Shown piece after piece: positions 50,910-60,079 of a stretch of DNA of 64,000 nucleotides. Origin of the DNA: JAFGLZ01 sp964390905 (lineage in GTDB: Bacteria > Planctomycetota > Phycisphaerae > UBA1845 > JAFGLZ01); contig CAYMLO010000009.1 in assembly GCA_964390905.1 (NCBI GenBank), positions 35,942 through 99,941 of the forward strand, read 5' to 3'. The translations under genes and the position numbers were made by a program. The first letter of the stretch is position 1. Every line of letters begins with the position of its first letter. The notes beneath the pieces were generated by a model, which made no database searches, was not told where the DNA came from, and saw nothing but the letters and a program-made list of their open reading frames with translations.

Positions 50910-51697
50910 CGCTGGGGGTGCTTGTAGCGGCGGGGGGGCTGATGTGGGCCGGGCACGCCTTGGCGTCGTCGGTGGCCGGACGCTCGTCGCGATCGGGGAT
51001 GACTTCGGAGCGGACCTCCAAGGGCCTCAAGCAGACCAAGCGCGTGATCACGAACGTCTCGATCACTGCCGCGGTCGCGGCCTATCCGTTGATGCGCGGC
51101 GCCGAGCCGCTGACGTACTACGGGGGGCTGCTTCCCTTGGACGGAAGGGCGTGGGCGTGCCTGCAGGGGTTCTTCGCCGCGGTGCTCTATATGGGGTTGA
51201 TGTTCCTGGGGTGGGTCGCCACGGACAACTTGCGGTTTCGCATCCGGCACAGGCCGGGGCGACTGGCAAGCCGATTGGCGGCTGTCCCGTTCTCGGCGGC
51301 GTTGGGCGCGTTGACCGAGGAGCTACTGTTCCGGGGGATGGTGGTGGCGGATCTGTTGGATTCCTTGGGGGCCGTGCCCGCCGTGGCGATCGGCGCGCTC
51401 GTGTTCGCTGGCGCCCACTATCTCCGGCGTGTGAAGCGGTACTGGACGTTTGCGGGGCATCTGGTGCTGGGCGGGCTGCTGTGCGCGACCTTTGTATGGA
51501 CGAGGGCGCTGTGGCTGCCGATCGGGCTGCACGCGGGGGGGATTCTGCTGACGTTGGGGACGCGTCCGTTCGTGCGGTACACCGGTCCGGCGTGGCTGGT
51601 GGGAGCGAGCGTCTTCCCGTATGCGGGGGCCGTCGGGATGTTGGCGCTGGTGTTGTTGACGATAAGCATGTGGCTGACCTACGGAGGGTCGCTATGA
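50903..51697 (+). CDS. CPBP-family intramembrane metalloprotease-like protein
   Basis: 264 residues from ATG at 50903, inside the end of the acyltransferase gene. It has about 7-8 hydrophobic helices. The Abi/CPBP motifs are present: ALTEELLFRGMVVADLL (EExxxR), VFAGAHYLRRVKR (FxxxH) and IGLHAGGILL. These are the residues of membrane-embedded CAAX-protease-like enzymes. Known bacterial roles include bacteriocin immunity and membrane protein maturation. It ends in an ATGA overlap with the next gene, so three genes form one transcription unit. Confidence 0.87.
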   Translation: MLALGVLVAAGGLMWAGHALASSVAGRSSRSGMTSERTSKGLKQTKRVITNVSITAAVAAYPLMRGAEPLTYYGGLLPLDGRAWACLQGFFAAVLYMGLMFLGWVATDNLRFRIRHRPGRLASRLAAVPFSAALGALTEELLFRGMVVADLLDSLGAVPAVAIGALVFAGAHYLRRVKRYWTFAGHLVLGGLLCATFVWTRALWLPIGLHAGGILLTLGTRPFVRYTGPAWLVGASVFPYAGAVGMLALVLLTISMWLTYGGSL

Positions 51698-52119
51698 GCC
51701 AGGACCGAAAGCCTGCGGAGGTGGCGGTCGTCTGCGAAAAGGACGGCGAGCGAGCCGAGGCGATGCAGACCCATCTGCAATCGGAGGATCTCGCCGGCGC
51801 TCGGTGGTACAGGCCGCCCGACGTCGACGACGTTGACGAGGCGGTCCGGGCCGGATGGGTCGGCCACGTCGTGTTCTCCGACCTGACGGGGCTGCTGGAT
51901 GCGATCTGGGACGAGGACATCCAGTTCGATCGCTGGCTGTCCGCCGGCGTGGCGGTGTCGTTCGCCGATTCGGCCGGTGGGGCGTCTGACACGGCGACGG
52001 CGACCGCGGTTTACAAGAGCTGGCAAAGATGGCAACGTCGACAGAAGCGCCGCAGGCTCGTGGCGGGGGCGATTCTCAGTGCGATCGTCCTGGTGGCGGG
52101 GTTCGTGCTGACACTGTGA
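51694..52119 (+). CDS. Small protein with one C-terminal membrane helix, unknown function
   Basis: 141 residues; the ATG overlaps the CPBP stop (ATGA), with GGAGGG upstream. Residues 1-100 are soluble and acidic (AVVCEKDGERAEAMQTHLQS, GHVVFSDLTGLLDAIWDEDI), with a faint resemblance to a resolvase-type or Rossmann-like alpha/beta domain. A basic stretch (WQRWQRRQKRRR) then leads into a helix at the C-terminus (AILSAIVLVAGFVLTL), so it is tail-anchored with the domain in the cytoplasm. No family was recognised. It is the last gene of the acyltransferase-CPBP operon. Confidence 0.72.
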   Translation: MSQDRKPAEVAVVCEKDGERAEAMQTHLQSEDLAGARWYRPPDVDDVDEAVRAGWVGHVVFSDLTGLLDAIWDEDIQFDRWLSAGVAVSFADSAGGASDTATATAVYKSWQRWQRRQKRRRLVAGAILSAIVLVAGFVLTL

Positions 52120-52196
52120 GGGACGTTGGCCTGCAGGGAACTCGTGATCGCCTTCGCTGAAACGGGGTTCTCCATCACAGGACGCTGCACAGGCAA

Positions 52197-52709
52197 CTAC
52201 GGCATGACGAACTTCTGTTCGGGATGGCGGATGCTCAGCACGGGGCAGGGGGCCTTACGAACGACCTTCTCGGCCACGCTTCCCAGCAGCACGTGCTTCA
52301 GACCGGTTCGACCGTGCGTGGGGATGACGATCAGGTCGACGTCGTGATCGCGGGCGTAGCGGATGATCTCCATGAACGGCCGGCCCGCCACGACGCTGCC
52401 GGTCACGGGAAACGGCGTGTCGGCCAGATGCTCGGCGATGAAGCTCTCCATCTGCTTCTCGGCGGCCTGGACGAGGTCCTCGGTGGGCGGCCCGATCGGG
52501 ACGCTGTCAGGCCCCACGCTGACCATGTATTGGTAGGCCTCATCGACGACGTGCAGACAGTGGAGGGCAGCGTGGTGCCGCTGGCAGAAGCTTCGCGCGT
52601 ACCTCAGGGCGTACTGACCGCGATCGCTGAAATCCGTCGGGTAGAGGATGCGCTGGATCTCGATCCCCTCCCCCTGGGCATCCCCGCTCTGACCCTCGTC
52701 GGTCGGCAT
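52197..52709 (-). CDS. Universal stress protein, UspA family
   Basis: 170 residues with a single Usp domain. The start of the fold is QRILYPTDFSDRGQYALRYA. The ATP-binding motif G-2x-G-9x-G(S/T) is present as GRTGLKHVLLGSVAEKVVRK followed by APCPVLSIRH, so it belongs to the ATP-binding group. Between them, LIVIPTHG is conserved. An extra head of about 18 residues (MPTDEGQSGDAQGEG) is acidic. It is preceded by a very good promoter and is divergent from the AhbAB gene. Confidence 0.95.
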   Translation of the reverse strand: MPTDEGQSGDAQGEGIEIQRILYPTDFSDRGQYALRYARSFCQRHHAALHCLHVVDEAYQYMVSVGPDSVPIGPPTEDLVQAAEKQMESFIAEHLADTPFPVTGSVVAGRPFMEIIRYARDHDVDLIVIPTHGRTGLKHVLLGSVAEKVVRKAPCPVLSIRHPEQKFVMP

Positions 52710-52744
52710 GGTCGAGCTCCGCGTTGTGGGGCGCGGCTCAGTTG

Positions 52745-52773
52745 AGTATAAGAATCGTTGAATGCCCGGTCAA
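52745..52773 (-). promoter_or_regulatory. Predicted promoter of the universal stress protein gene
   Basis: On the minus strand TTGACC (52773-52768), exactly 17 bp, TATACT (52750-52745). The transcript would start near 52738, about 29 nt before the ATG. It is among the closest matches to consensus in the window. Confidence 0.62.
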
Positions 52774-52790
52774 TCGAAGTGAGGACCTGC

Positions 52791-53873
52791 ATGCGCCCGC
52801 CGGATGACCCAGTCGATCGCCAATTGCTCGACATCGTTCAGGTCGATTTCCCACTGGCGGCCCGCCCCTTCGCCGAACTGGGCGCCCGGGTCGGCATCGA
52901 GGAAGACGACGCCCTGGCGCGAATCGCCCGGCTGAAGCAACGCGGCGGTCCCATCCGGCAGATCTCAGCCATCTTCGACAGCCACACGCTCGGCTACGAC
53001 TCGACGCTGGTGGCCGGCCAATGCCCCCCGGACCATATCGAGGCGGGGGCGGATGCGGTCTGCCGACACCCCGGCGTGTCCCACTGTTACCAGCGCGATC
53101 ACCGTTACAACCTGTGGTACACGCTGGCCGTGCCCCCGACGAGTCGGCTGGGGTTGGATCGAACCGTGCAGCGGTTGCACGAGCTGTCGGGCGCGGTCGT
53201 CACGCGGAAGCTCCCCACGCTCCAGCTCTTCAAGATCGGTGTCGTGCTTGATCTGGCCGATGAGGGCAACACGGGATCAACCACGAACGCCGACCCGGGC
53301 TTGGGGGGTGGCCCCTACACCGCCGCCGACCGACGCATCGCCCGCCAGCACCCCATCACCGAAGACGACCTTCCCCTGATCCGAGCGCTGCAAACGGACA
53401 TCACGATCGAGCCGAGTCCGTTCGATCGGCTTGCCGACATGGCCGGATGCTCCGTCGAACAGCTGCTCGCCGCTGCCCATCGCTTGATCGAACGCCGGCA
53501 GATGCGGCGATATGCGGCGGTCCTCCGCCATCGAGAGGCGGGCTTCGTGGCCAATTGCATGGTTTGCTGGCAGGTTCCCGACGAGCACACGGAGCGAATC
53601 GGGCGACGAATGGCCGAGTTCGACGCCGTCAGCCATTGCTACCTCCGACCCACCTATGAAGATTGGCCCTACAACGTCTACACGATGATTCACGGGCAGA
53701 ACCGGCCGGCCTGCTTGGCGGTGGTCGAATCGCTGACGTCCGTCGGCGACCTGCCTCCCCCTGCAGTCTTGTGGTCCACCCGGGAATTCAAAAAGACGCG
53801 GGTTCAGTACTTCACGGAAGAAACCGAGGTGTGGGAGCGGCAGAACGCCGCCGACCCGGACGCCAAGAACTAG
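52791..53873 (+). CDS. ahbAB: Siroheme decarboxylase, fused AhbA-AhbB subunits
   Basis: 360 residues from ATG at 52791 (GAGG six bases upstream). The protein has two Lrp/AsnC-like halves. The first, about residues 6-165, is AhbA-like: DRQLLDIVQVDFPLAARPFA, QRGGPIRQISAIFDSHTLGY, SHCYQRDHRYNLWYTLAVP. The second, about 200-345, is AhbB-like: DLPLIRALQTDITIEPSPFD, QMRRYAAVLRHREAGFVANC, VSHCYLRPTYEDWPYNVYTM. Siroheme decarboxylase converts siroheme to didecarboxysiroheme in the alternative heme route of archaea and sulfate reducers (NirDL in heme d1 synthesis is related). Usually the two subunits are separate genes. It is not a DNA-binding Lrp regulator, although the N-termini look like HTH. No other heme genes are nearby. 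Confidence 0.88.
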   Translation: MRPPDDPVDRQLLDIVQVDFPLAARPFAELGARVGIEEDDALARIARLKQRGGPIRQISAIFDSHTLGYDSTLVAGQCPPDHIEAGADAVCRHPGVSHCYQRDHRYNLWYTLAVPPTSRLGLDRTVQRLHELSGAVVTRKLPTLQLFKIGVVLDLADEGNTGSTTNADPGLGGGPYTAADRRIARQHPITEDDLPLIRALQTDITIEPSPFDRLADMAGCSVEQLLAAAHRLIERRQMRRYAAVLRHREAGFVANCMVCWQVPDEHTERIGRRMAEFDAVSHCYLRPTYEDWPYNVYTMIHGQNRPACLAVVESLTSVGDLPPPAVLWSTREFKKTRVQYFTEETEVWERQNAADPDAKN

Positions 53874-54644
53874 TCACCGCGACGACGCCCCCCGACGCCG
53901 TCGCGGCGACACCAATCGATCGGCGAGCGAGGTGCGTGGGGGTCCCCACCGGAAAACACCCGTTCATCGCCCCTCGCCAACGATCACGAGCCTTTTCCCG
54001 CCCTCGCCGCCGATCGCTCGGAGGGATCCCATGTCTGGTCCCCCAGTGGAGCTCGCTCCTTGAACTCTCGTGATCGCATGCTGCAATCCCGTCCTTGAAG
54101 GATCCGGACTGCGCGGGACAGGACGGTACCCCCTTTCGCACGACACGCCCTGCCCGTGCAGTCCTTGCACAACTACCCCTCCCAATGTCCATCTCCGCTC
54201 GCACAGGCAGCTATACGCCTGCCTCGCGCGGCGCATCCCCTGTATTGATCTGTCGTGTACCCAATTGTCCGTCCGACGTGCTGCGGGGTCCCGATCCGAC
54301 CTGGCATTCGCGCTGCCTGGCCGGACATGAGGCTCGCCCGATTGACTTGCCCCCCCGTCCGAATGTCCTGCGGGTGTCCGCTTGTGTCTTCGGTGCGCGA
54401 TCGACCGGTCCGTCGATGTTGATGTGATCCTGATGATCGTAGGATCAAGGTACTCTCGGTCAGGGCTCGCCCGAATGCCTCGATTCCCGAGGTGATGTCC
54501 TATATGAACCTAACGATCAGGACGTGACCGGCCTCTTTCGATGAGCGCCTCCTTCTACTAATGATTATTCCTCCGTGGCGTGCGAAGGCAAACGGAAAGG
54601 CCCGGTAAAAATCGCGGTGTTGCGCCGACCGAAGGGGTCGTGCC
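53874..54644. other. Long intergenic region without recognised gene
   Basis: About 770 bp between the convergent AhbAB gene and the end of the giant LptC-like gene, the longest non-coding stretch in the window. No frame has both a plausible ribosome-binding site and protein-like composition. A small hairpin (GTGCA-GTCCT-TGCAC) is visible near 54157, and the last 130 bp are comparatively AT-rich. It may be a remnant or hold an untranslated RNA. Confidence 0.4.
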
Positions 54645-57600
54645 TCACCGCTTCGCAGACGTGCGGACGACACTCACCCGCGCCCCCGGCGCGTCGATGT
54701 CCCCCGTGTTGCGGTTCCATCGGATCCACGGGCAGATGTAGCGAACCATCTGGCCGGTCCTGGCATCCTCCATGAACAGCCTCGCTTCGTTCCCGGCCGT
54801 GCCCGATACGGTGATCTCGTTCTTGTCGCGGAAGTAGGTTAGCTCCTCGCCGATCAGCGACCGGCCGCTGTCTTCCAGGTAGATGTTCCCCGTGGCGATG
54901 AGGCGCTTGAGCTCCGCCTGACCCGCGCCCTCCAGAGGCATGCCCGACTTGGGGCTTCCCGAGCGCTGCAGGAACTCGACCGTCAGATTCTCGCAGCCCA
55001 ATGCGGCCTTGCGTCCCTTCGCCCGCAGCTTCGTGATGTCCAGACTCATCGCGCGGGCCAGGTCCTTGGCCATCACCATCGACATCCCGCTCAGGTGAAT
55101 CATGTTGACCGAACGGTCGAGGACGGCGAGGTTGTTCTCCAAGAAGTAGCTCATGCTGTTGGCCCAGGTGAAGACTGTTTGACTGGGACCCCGGCCGGCG
55201 AGATCGCTCATCAGCGGATCCTTCGGCCGGCTTGGCCCCTCCGCCGCCTCCGGGTCCACGGCGGACGGCAGCCGGTAGTCCTCGATCAGCAATGAACCGG
55301 ACCCGACGACGTCGAGCTGCTCCCGCACCAGGTCAACGCTCATCTTGGGACCCGCAATGCGGATCCGGCTCAGCAGCCGCTGTCGGCTCTCCTTGTCATA
55401 CACGCTCGAGACTGCGACAACGTTGCCTTCCGCCAGGACCGCCGTCGGACGCTTGTCAAACCGTCCCTGCAACGCCCGGGCGCCCAGCTCGAAACCGGAC
55501 GACGATTCGGGCTTGCCGGCCAGCTGCGTGGTGGCGCTCGGCGACGTGGTCGCGGGTGCGCCCTTCTTCCTTTTCCTGTCCGCCCGCGCCGGGGGCAGAT
55601 CGACGAAACTGACCATCAGCTGATCGCAGTCCATGCGGCTGGTCTGGCTCGAGGCGACCACGTCTCCCACGAAGCGACCGATGTTCCGCTTGCCCTCCAG
55701 CTTCATTTCTCTGGTCCAGGTGATCTTGATCGGCAGCGGCTCGTCGAGCTGTCGGCCGTCCAGCCCCTGGCGCGACTCGAACTTCAGCCAGCCCGCGTCC
55801 GGCACCTCGGCGAACAGCCGCGGGATGTCGATCTCGATCTGATGGCCGTGGATGACGTAGTCCCCCATCTCCACGCGGGCCTGCTCGTTGGGCTTGGCCA
55901 CCACCGTCGCATTGTCGAGCGTCTTGCCGTCGGGCAGCTCGCAATGCAGCTCTTCGGCCTGGACGTCGAGCTTCTCTCGCGGATCGAACGCCACCACATC
56001 TCCGAAGGCGTGCATCTCGACGATGGCCAGACGGGTCCTGGGCTGCTTGGGCTTGACCAGCTCGATCACTCTTTCTGGATCGATGTTCCTGGCGACCGCC
56101 AGCGCCCGCAGCCCGACGAGGTCCAATCCCTTCTTGCCAATCAGTGCGTCAATCTCGGACGATCGGACCCCTCGCTCCGCCGCCAGACGCTTGAGTTTGG
56201 TCAGCCGGCCCGGGTCGATGCCGGCCAGGCCGGCGAGCGCCGCGGCCTTTGGCGAAACGGTCTTCTGCCGGGCCGGGCCGATCATCACCGACAGCAGGTC
56301 TTTGGCCATGATCTGCCGTTTGCCCTGCTTGGCTGACACGTTGCCATACGCCGTGGCGGACTTCGGCACGGTCCGGCCCTTCTCGTCCGTCGTCATCGTC
56401 ACGCTGAGCTTCTCGGAACGGATCTCGTTGTCCTGCTGCACCAGCACGACCCCGCCGCTGGCCCGGACCCCCTCGATGGGACCGACGATGTCCTTGGGGC
56501 TTTTCGGCACGCCCACGAGGATGATGACCTCTTCGGCCTTGATTCGCTGGTCGCCCTGCTTCATCAGGACGTTCCCGCGGAACGCCGCCTGCTTGATGTA
56601 CTCCCGGCGTTTGGTCACCTCCCGATGGGACTCCGGATCGATCCGCGTTACCCGCGCCGACTCGAACTCCAGTTCCACCTGCTTGGTCCAGCTCACCTCG
56701 ATCAGGTCGTCCTTGTCCTGGCCGCGCTTGCCTGCCTCCTCGTCGCCTTCGCTCACGTCGGCGCCGACTGCGGCCAGCGCCTGCCGCGTGTCCATGAGGG
56801 ACCCCGGGCCGTTGACGACCGCGATGCCCGTCTTGCGATCCAGGTAGATCTCCCGGCCCTGCAACCGCCGGGCCTCCCCCGACAGCATTTTGACCGGGCT
56901 CTTGGCACCGCCGTACAGCCACAATTGTTCTGTCTCGTTGGAGAAGATCAGCCGGCGGCAGGACACCCCGCCCTGTCTGTCCAGGATATTGATGTCGCGT
57001 CCAACGGCGTGGACCTCGAAGCGCTTTCCTGTCTGCTCGGAGGCCGGCGCAGCCGGCCTGAGGACCAGCCGACCGGTCCAGAAGAGGCACAACCGTGTCT
57101 GATCATCGGGTTGTGTCGTCGGCGCCGTCGTCGCGACGGACGGCGACGTCGTCGTCCCGGCGGCGGGTTGGCTGGTCGGCGGGGTGGCCTGGATGCTCTT
57201 GCGCTGCTTCTCCCCGACGTCGAAGACCATCTCCAGGCGGTCGACGCCGCTCAGCCGGCCGAGCATCTTGAGGCCCCGGCGCTGTTCGACCACCACGTTG
57301 CCCTCGAACGTGGCCCGGTAGGTGTCAATCTGATGCTTCCTTCGCTTGACGCGCCGCTTGTCGGCTCGTTTGAAGATTGAGATCGGCTTATCCGGCTTGG
57401 CGCGCTTGACGTCGGCGCCGGCCGACCGTTGGCCATCGGGTCGCACCTTGTCCTTGTCGCCGGGGACATCATCGATCGACAGCGCCCGGTTCGCCGCGGC
57501 GCCCTGCTCCAGCGCCCGACGAATGAAGGCGGAGGGGTATGTCTTCTTGGGGACCGTCACCCCCGCGGCCGCCATGGCCGCCGCCTGCTTCAGGTCCTGC

Positions 57601-58400
57601 TTGGCCTTCTCCTTCTCGGGCGGCGACGGCCGGCTCGACGGCGCGTCGGTCAGTTCTCGTTCCCGCCCTGGCAGCTCGAACGAAACCAGGCTGCCCCCGC
57701 GGCGGAGCTCCATCCGCTTGCCCTTCTCGATGATCAGTTCCTCGATGCGGTTGTCCCGTTCGTTCCAGGCGAGCGTCAGACCGGTCCCCTCGATCTCGAC
57801 CTCGGGGCTCTGAACGCGAAGTTTGCCGTTGCTCTTGATGTGGGATCGGTTCAGGTCGAACCTGACCTCGTCCAGCCAGATCTTCACGACCCGATCCGGG
57901 TGCTTCTCGGGGTCGGCCAGCTCGGGATGGGCCTGCCGCCACGCCCGGTCGGTCCGGTCGATCAGGATGACCACGTTGCCATACAGGCGCCCGCGCCTCG
58001 GGTCCAGGTTATTCTTCTTCAGTCGCTCGACGTAGATCCGCCCGTGGTCCGACTGGATGCGCGTCTTCTGCCCACCCGGCATGAAGACGCAGATCTCCGG
58101 ACCAACCAGCTTGAACTCCTGTTCGTCGTCACCGACCGGTTCCCAGGCGATCGATCGAAATTGGTACTTGGGGTCACCGTTTTCCTGACACACCTCCACG
58201 AACGGCTTCAGTCCCTTGCGGATCGTGGCGTTTCTGACCTTCAGTTCCGCCCCCTCGAACTCCGCCATCTGTATTTCAGACGCGTCGTCGGCGAACGGGG
58301 TCCTGGCGTACTTCGCCCTGCCGTCCTGGTAGGTATATGCCCCGTAGGCGACGAGCATGATCGACGCCGTCGCGGCGATCAGCACGAAGTTCCGGAACAT
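54645..58400 (-). CDS. Giant LptC/OstA-like lipopolysaccharide-transport protein
   Basis: 1251 residues with one N-terminal membrane helix (NFVLIAATASIMLVAYGAYT). LptC in E. coli has about 190 residues with the same anchor plus one beta-jellyroll. Here the periplasmic part has many OstA/LptA-type strands with the pattern xGNVxxxQ: TYRATFEGNVVVEQRRGLKM, AAFRGNVLMKQGDQRIKAEE, TAYGNVSAKQGKRQIMAKDL, HAFGDVVAFDPREKLDVQAE, FVGDVVASSQTSRMDCDQLM, LAEGNVVAVSSVYDKES, ATGNIYLEDSGRSLIGEELT. It could replace LptC and LptA together as a bridge. Disordered Ser/Thr/Pro-rich linkers (about 245-290 and 405-430) separate the blocks. AAGGGG precedes the ATG; kdsC lies 67 bp upstream. Confidence 0.82.
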   Translation of the reverse strand: MFRNFVLIAATASIMLVAYGAYTYQDGRAKYARTPFADDASEIQMAEFEGAELKVRNATIRKGLKPFVEVCQENGDPKYQFRSIAWEPVGDDEQEFKLVGPEICVFMPGGQKTRIQSDHGRIYVERLKKNNLDPRRGRLYGNVVILIDRTDRAWRQAHPELADPEKHPDRVVKIWLDEVRFDLNRSHIKSNGKLRVQSPEVEIEGTGLTLAWNERDNRIEELIIEKGKRMELRRGGSLVSFELPGRERELTDAPSSRPSPPEKEKAKQDLKQAAAMAAAGVTVPKKTYPSAFIRRALEQGAAANRALSIDDVPGDKDKVRPDGQRSAGADVKRAKPDKPISIFKRADKRRVKRRKHQIDTYRATFEGNVVVEQRRGLKMLGRLSGVDRLEMVFDVGEKQRKSIQATPPTSQPAAGTTTSPSVATTAPTTQPDDQTRLCLFWTGRLVLRPAAPASEQTGKRFEVHAVGRDINILDRQGGVSCRRLIFSNETEQLWLYGGAKSPVKMLSGEARRLQGREIYLDRKTGIAVVNGPGSLMDTRQALAAVGADVSEGDEEAGKRGQDKDDLIEVSWTKQVELEFESARVTRIDPESHREVTKRREYIKQAAFRGNVLMKQGDQRIKAEEVIILVGVPKSPKDIVGPIEGVRASGGVVLVQQDNEIRSEKLSVTMTTDEKGRTVPKSATAYGNVSAKQGKRQIMAKDLLSVMIGPARQKTVSPKAAALAGLAGIDPGRLTKLKRLAAERGVRSSEIDALIGKKGLDLVGLRALAVARNIDPERVIELVKPKQPRTRLAIVEMHAFGDVVAFDPREKLDVQAEELHCELPDGKTLDNATVVAKPNEQARVEMGDYVIHGHQIEIDIPRLFAEVPDAGWLKFESRQGLDGRQLDEPLPIKITWTREMKLEGKRNIGRFVGDVVASSQTSRMDCDQLMVSFVDLPPARADRKRKKGAPATTSPSATTQLAGKPESSSGFELGARALQGRFDKRPTAVLAEGNVVAVSSVYDKESRQRLLSRIRIAGPKMSVDLVREQLDVVGSGSLLIEDYRLPSAVDPEAAEGPSRPKDPLMSDLAGRGPSQTVFTWANSMSYFLENNLAVLDRSVNMIHLSGMSMVMAKDLARAMSLDITKLRAKGRKAALGCENLTVEFLQRSGSPKSGMPLEGAGQAELKRLIATGNIYLEDSGRSLIGEELTYFRDKNEITVSGTAGNEARLFMEDARTGQMVRYICPWIRWNRNTGDIDAPGARVSVVRTSAKR

Positions 58401-58467
58401 GGTATTACCCCTTCTTGGCCCCCGCCGAACTTCCTTTCGGCCCCGGTCGAGGCCGACCTGACCTCGC

Positions 58468-58995
58468 CTAGGCGTACTTGTCCAACAGGCCGGTCCACTC
58501 TCCCGAACGCGTCAGCAGGTGGCGGACCACCTCCCTGACTGCTCCGGCCCCGCCCGGGCGGCCCGTCACGTAGCTCGCCACCCGCTTGACCTCGGCCGCG
58601 GCGTTCGCCACCGCCACGGGATACCCGCATCGACGCATCGGGGCCAGGTCCAGGAAGTCGTCCCCAACGTAGCAGATCCCAGCGTCGTCCACACCTGCTC
58701 GGGCGAGAATCCTCTCGTAGCCGATCAGCTTCTCGTCGATGCCCTGCTCGATCAGCTCGATGCCCAACTCACCGGCGCGTCGGGCAACGGCTGGACTCGT
58801 CCTGGCCGTCAACAGCCCCACTTGCCGGCCCGTCTCCTGCCACAATCGAATGGCACCGCCATCCAATACGTGAAAACTCTTGATGAGTTCGCCGGACTCG
58901 ACCACGACGAGACGGCCATCCGTCAGCACGCCATCGACGTCGAGGATCAGCAATCGGATCGAATCGTTCACCACCCGGTCGTTCCGCCGAACCAT
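58468..58995 (-). CDS. kdsC: 3-deoxy-D-manno-octulosonate 8-phosphate phosphatase
   Basis: 175 residues from ATG at 58995; GTG codons at 58974/58971 are also possible. This is a HAD-superfamily enzyme without cap, as in KdsC. Motif I is LLILDVDGVLTDGR (nucleophile Asp, next Asp acid/base). Motif II is VGLLTARTS. Motif III is the Lys in GIDEKLIGYERIL, and motif IV is YVGDDFLDLAPM. It releases Kdo from Kdo 8-phosphate for lipid A-Kdo synthesis. In E. coli kdsC also lies beside lptC and lptA, which supports both calls. It has the near-consensus promoter at 59015. Confidence 0.92.
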   Translation of the reverse strand: MVRRNDRVVNDSIRLLILDVDGVLTDGRLVVVESGELIKSFHVLDGGAIRLWQETGRQVGLLTARTSPAVARRAGELGIELIEQGIDEKLIGYERILARAGVDDAGICYVGDDFLDLAPMRRCGYPVAVANAAAEVKRVASYVTGRPGGAGAVREVVRHLLTRSGEWTGLLDKYA

Positions 58996-59014
58996 CCGCG
59001 CCAGCAATCTGGGT

Positions 59015-59043
59015 ATTATCCCATCTTGCCCGCGACGGTTCAA
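59015..59043 (-). promoter_or_regulatory. Predicted promoter of kdsC and the LptC-like gene
   Basis: On the minus strand TTGAAC (59043-59038), 17 bp, GATAAT (59020-59015), with transcription expected near 59008. If correct, the ATG at 58995 has only a 13-nt leader, which slightly favours the GTG starts at 58974/58971. Confidence 0.5.
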
Positions 59044-59211
59044 CCGCGAGGACCGCCGGATGAACCCGCCGGCTCTCAGTCGATAAGGGCCTTGCGGAGA
59101 AACACTTACTGGGACGTCCATGGGAGATGCGGACGAGACACGGCAGGTGAGGCCGTCGCATCTCTCCTTGGCACTCCGGGCAACGAGCCTGCAGGCGGTC
59201 TGCCTACAGCC

Positions 59212-60033
59212 CTACGTCTGGACCTCGGCGATCAGGGCCTGGAGGCTGGGCACGCCCTTTCGCATCGCCTCGGCGGCGTCGTATTCGCTGCCCTCGTACT
59301 CGAAGTTGATGTAGCCTTGGTAGCCCGCCTCGTGCATCGCCTGCAGGCATGGCACGGGATCGACGATCCCCTCGCCAACGAGTGCGCCGCGATAGTGACG
59401 CCCATCCAGGCCCAGCAACCCCTCGTCGGACGGCACCCAGTCCTTGAAGTGGGCGTGCACGATGTGATCTCGCGAGTTCCGGAACGCGTCGGCCGGGTCC
59501 TCCCCGCTGGTCAGCGCGTTGCCGTTGTCGTAGGTGATCTTGAGTCCGGGCACGGCCTGAATCGCGTCGTTCATGTCGGCAGACGTCGCGAAGGGGCTGT
59601 TGACGCCTGGGAAATGTTCGATGGTGACGGCGATGCCGGCCGCGCTGCCCATCTCCACCGCCCCGGCCAGGCCCTCCAGCGCACGGCCGCGGGCCCGCTC
59701 ACGCGGGACGTCGGGCAGACCGGACACCACGATCATGATCTTGTCGGCGCCGAGGACACCGGCCGTATCGAGCCCCTTCCGGACCTGGTCCAACGCAGCC
59801 TGTCGGGTTGCGGCGTCGGGCGACTGAATCCGCGCGCTAAACGTGTAGCAGATGGCCGGCAGCCCGAAGTCGTCGGTGATCCGACGGATCTCGCGGGGAT
59901 CGTGGTCGTGCGTGGTTACCCAGTCGATGGCCTCCAGCCCGAGCTCTCGGGTGAAGGTGCACAGCGCAACCACGTCCTTCGTCTTGCCCCACTCTCCACG
60001 CCCCATCGTGTACGACATCATCGAGATCTTCAT
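59212..60033 (-). CDS. Sugar phosphate isomerase/epimerase family (xylose isomerase-like TIM barrel)
   Basis: 273 residues, AP-endonuclease-2/xylose-isomerase-like TIM barrel. Typical barrel strands and metal-ligand positions are VTIEHFPGVNSPFATSADMN (Glu), KITYDNGNALTSGEDP (Asp), HIVHAHFKDWVPSDEGLLG (His, Asp/Lys) and YINFEYEGSEYD (Glu at the C-terminal end). Members include hydroxypyruvate isomerase, tagatose epimerase and inositol catabolism enzymes; they are very common in planctomycetes. The ATG follows GAGGACAG. The methyltransferase gene lies upstream by 46 bp on the same strand. Substrate unknown. Confidence 0.87.
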   Translation of the reverse strand: MKISMMSYTMGRGEWGKTKDVVALCTFTRELGLEAIDWVTTHDHDPREIRRITDDFGLPAICYTFSARIQSPDAATRQAALDQVRKGLDTAGVLGADKIMIVVSGLPDVPRERARGRALEGLAGAVEMGSAAGIAVTIEHFPGVNSPFATSADMNDAIQAVPGLKITYDNGNALTSGEDPADAFRNSRDHIVHAHFKDWVPSDEGLLGLDGRHYRGALVGEGIVDPVPCLQAMHEAGYQGYINFEYEGSEYDAAEAMRKGVPSLQALIAEVQT

Positions 60034-60079
60034 GCTGTCTGTCCTCGTAGGCTCGCTGCGCCGGACATGTCACCGCAAG

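Noticed and set aside
52791..53873. Lrp/AsnC-type transcriptional regulator
   Set aside because: The HTH-like parts are present, but both halves match siroheme decarboxylase subunits much better (SHCYxR, NxWYT, PYNVYTM segments).
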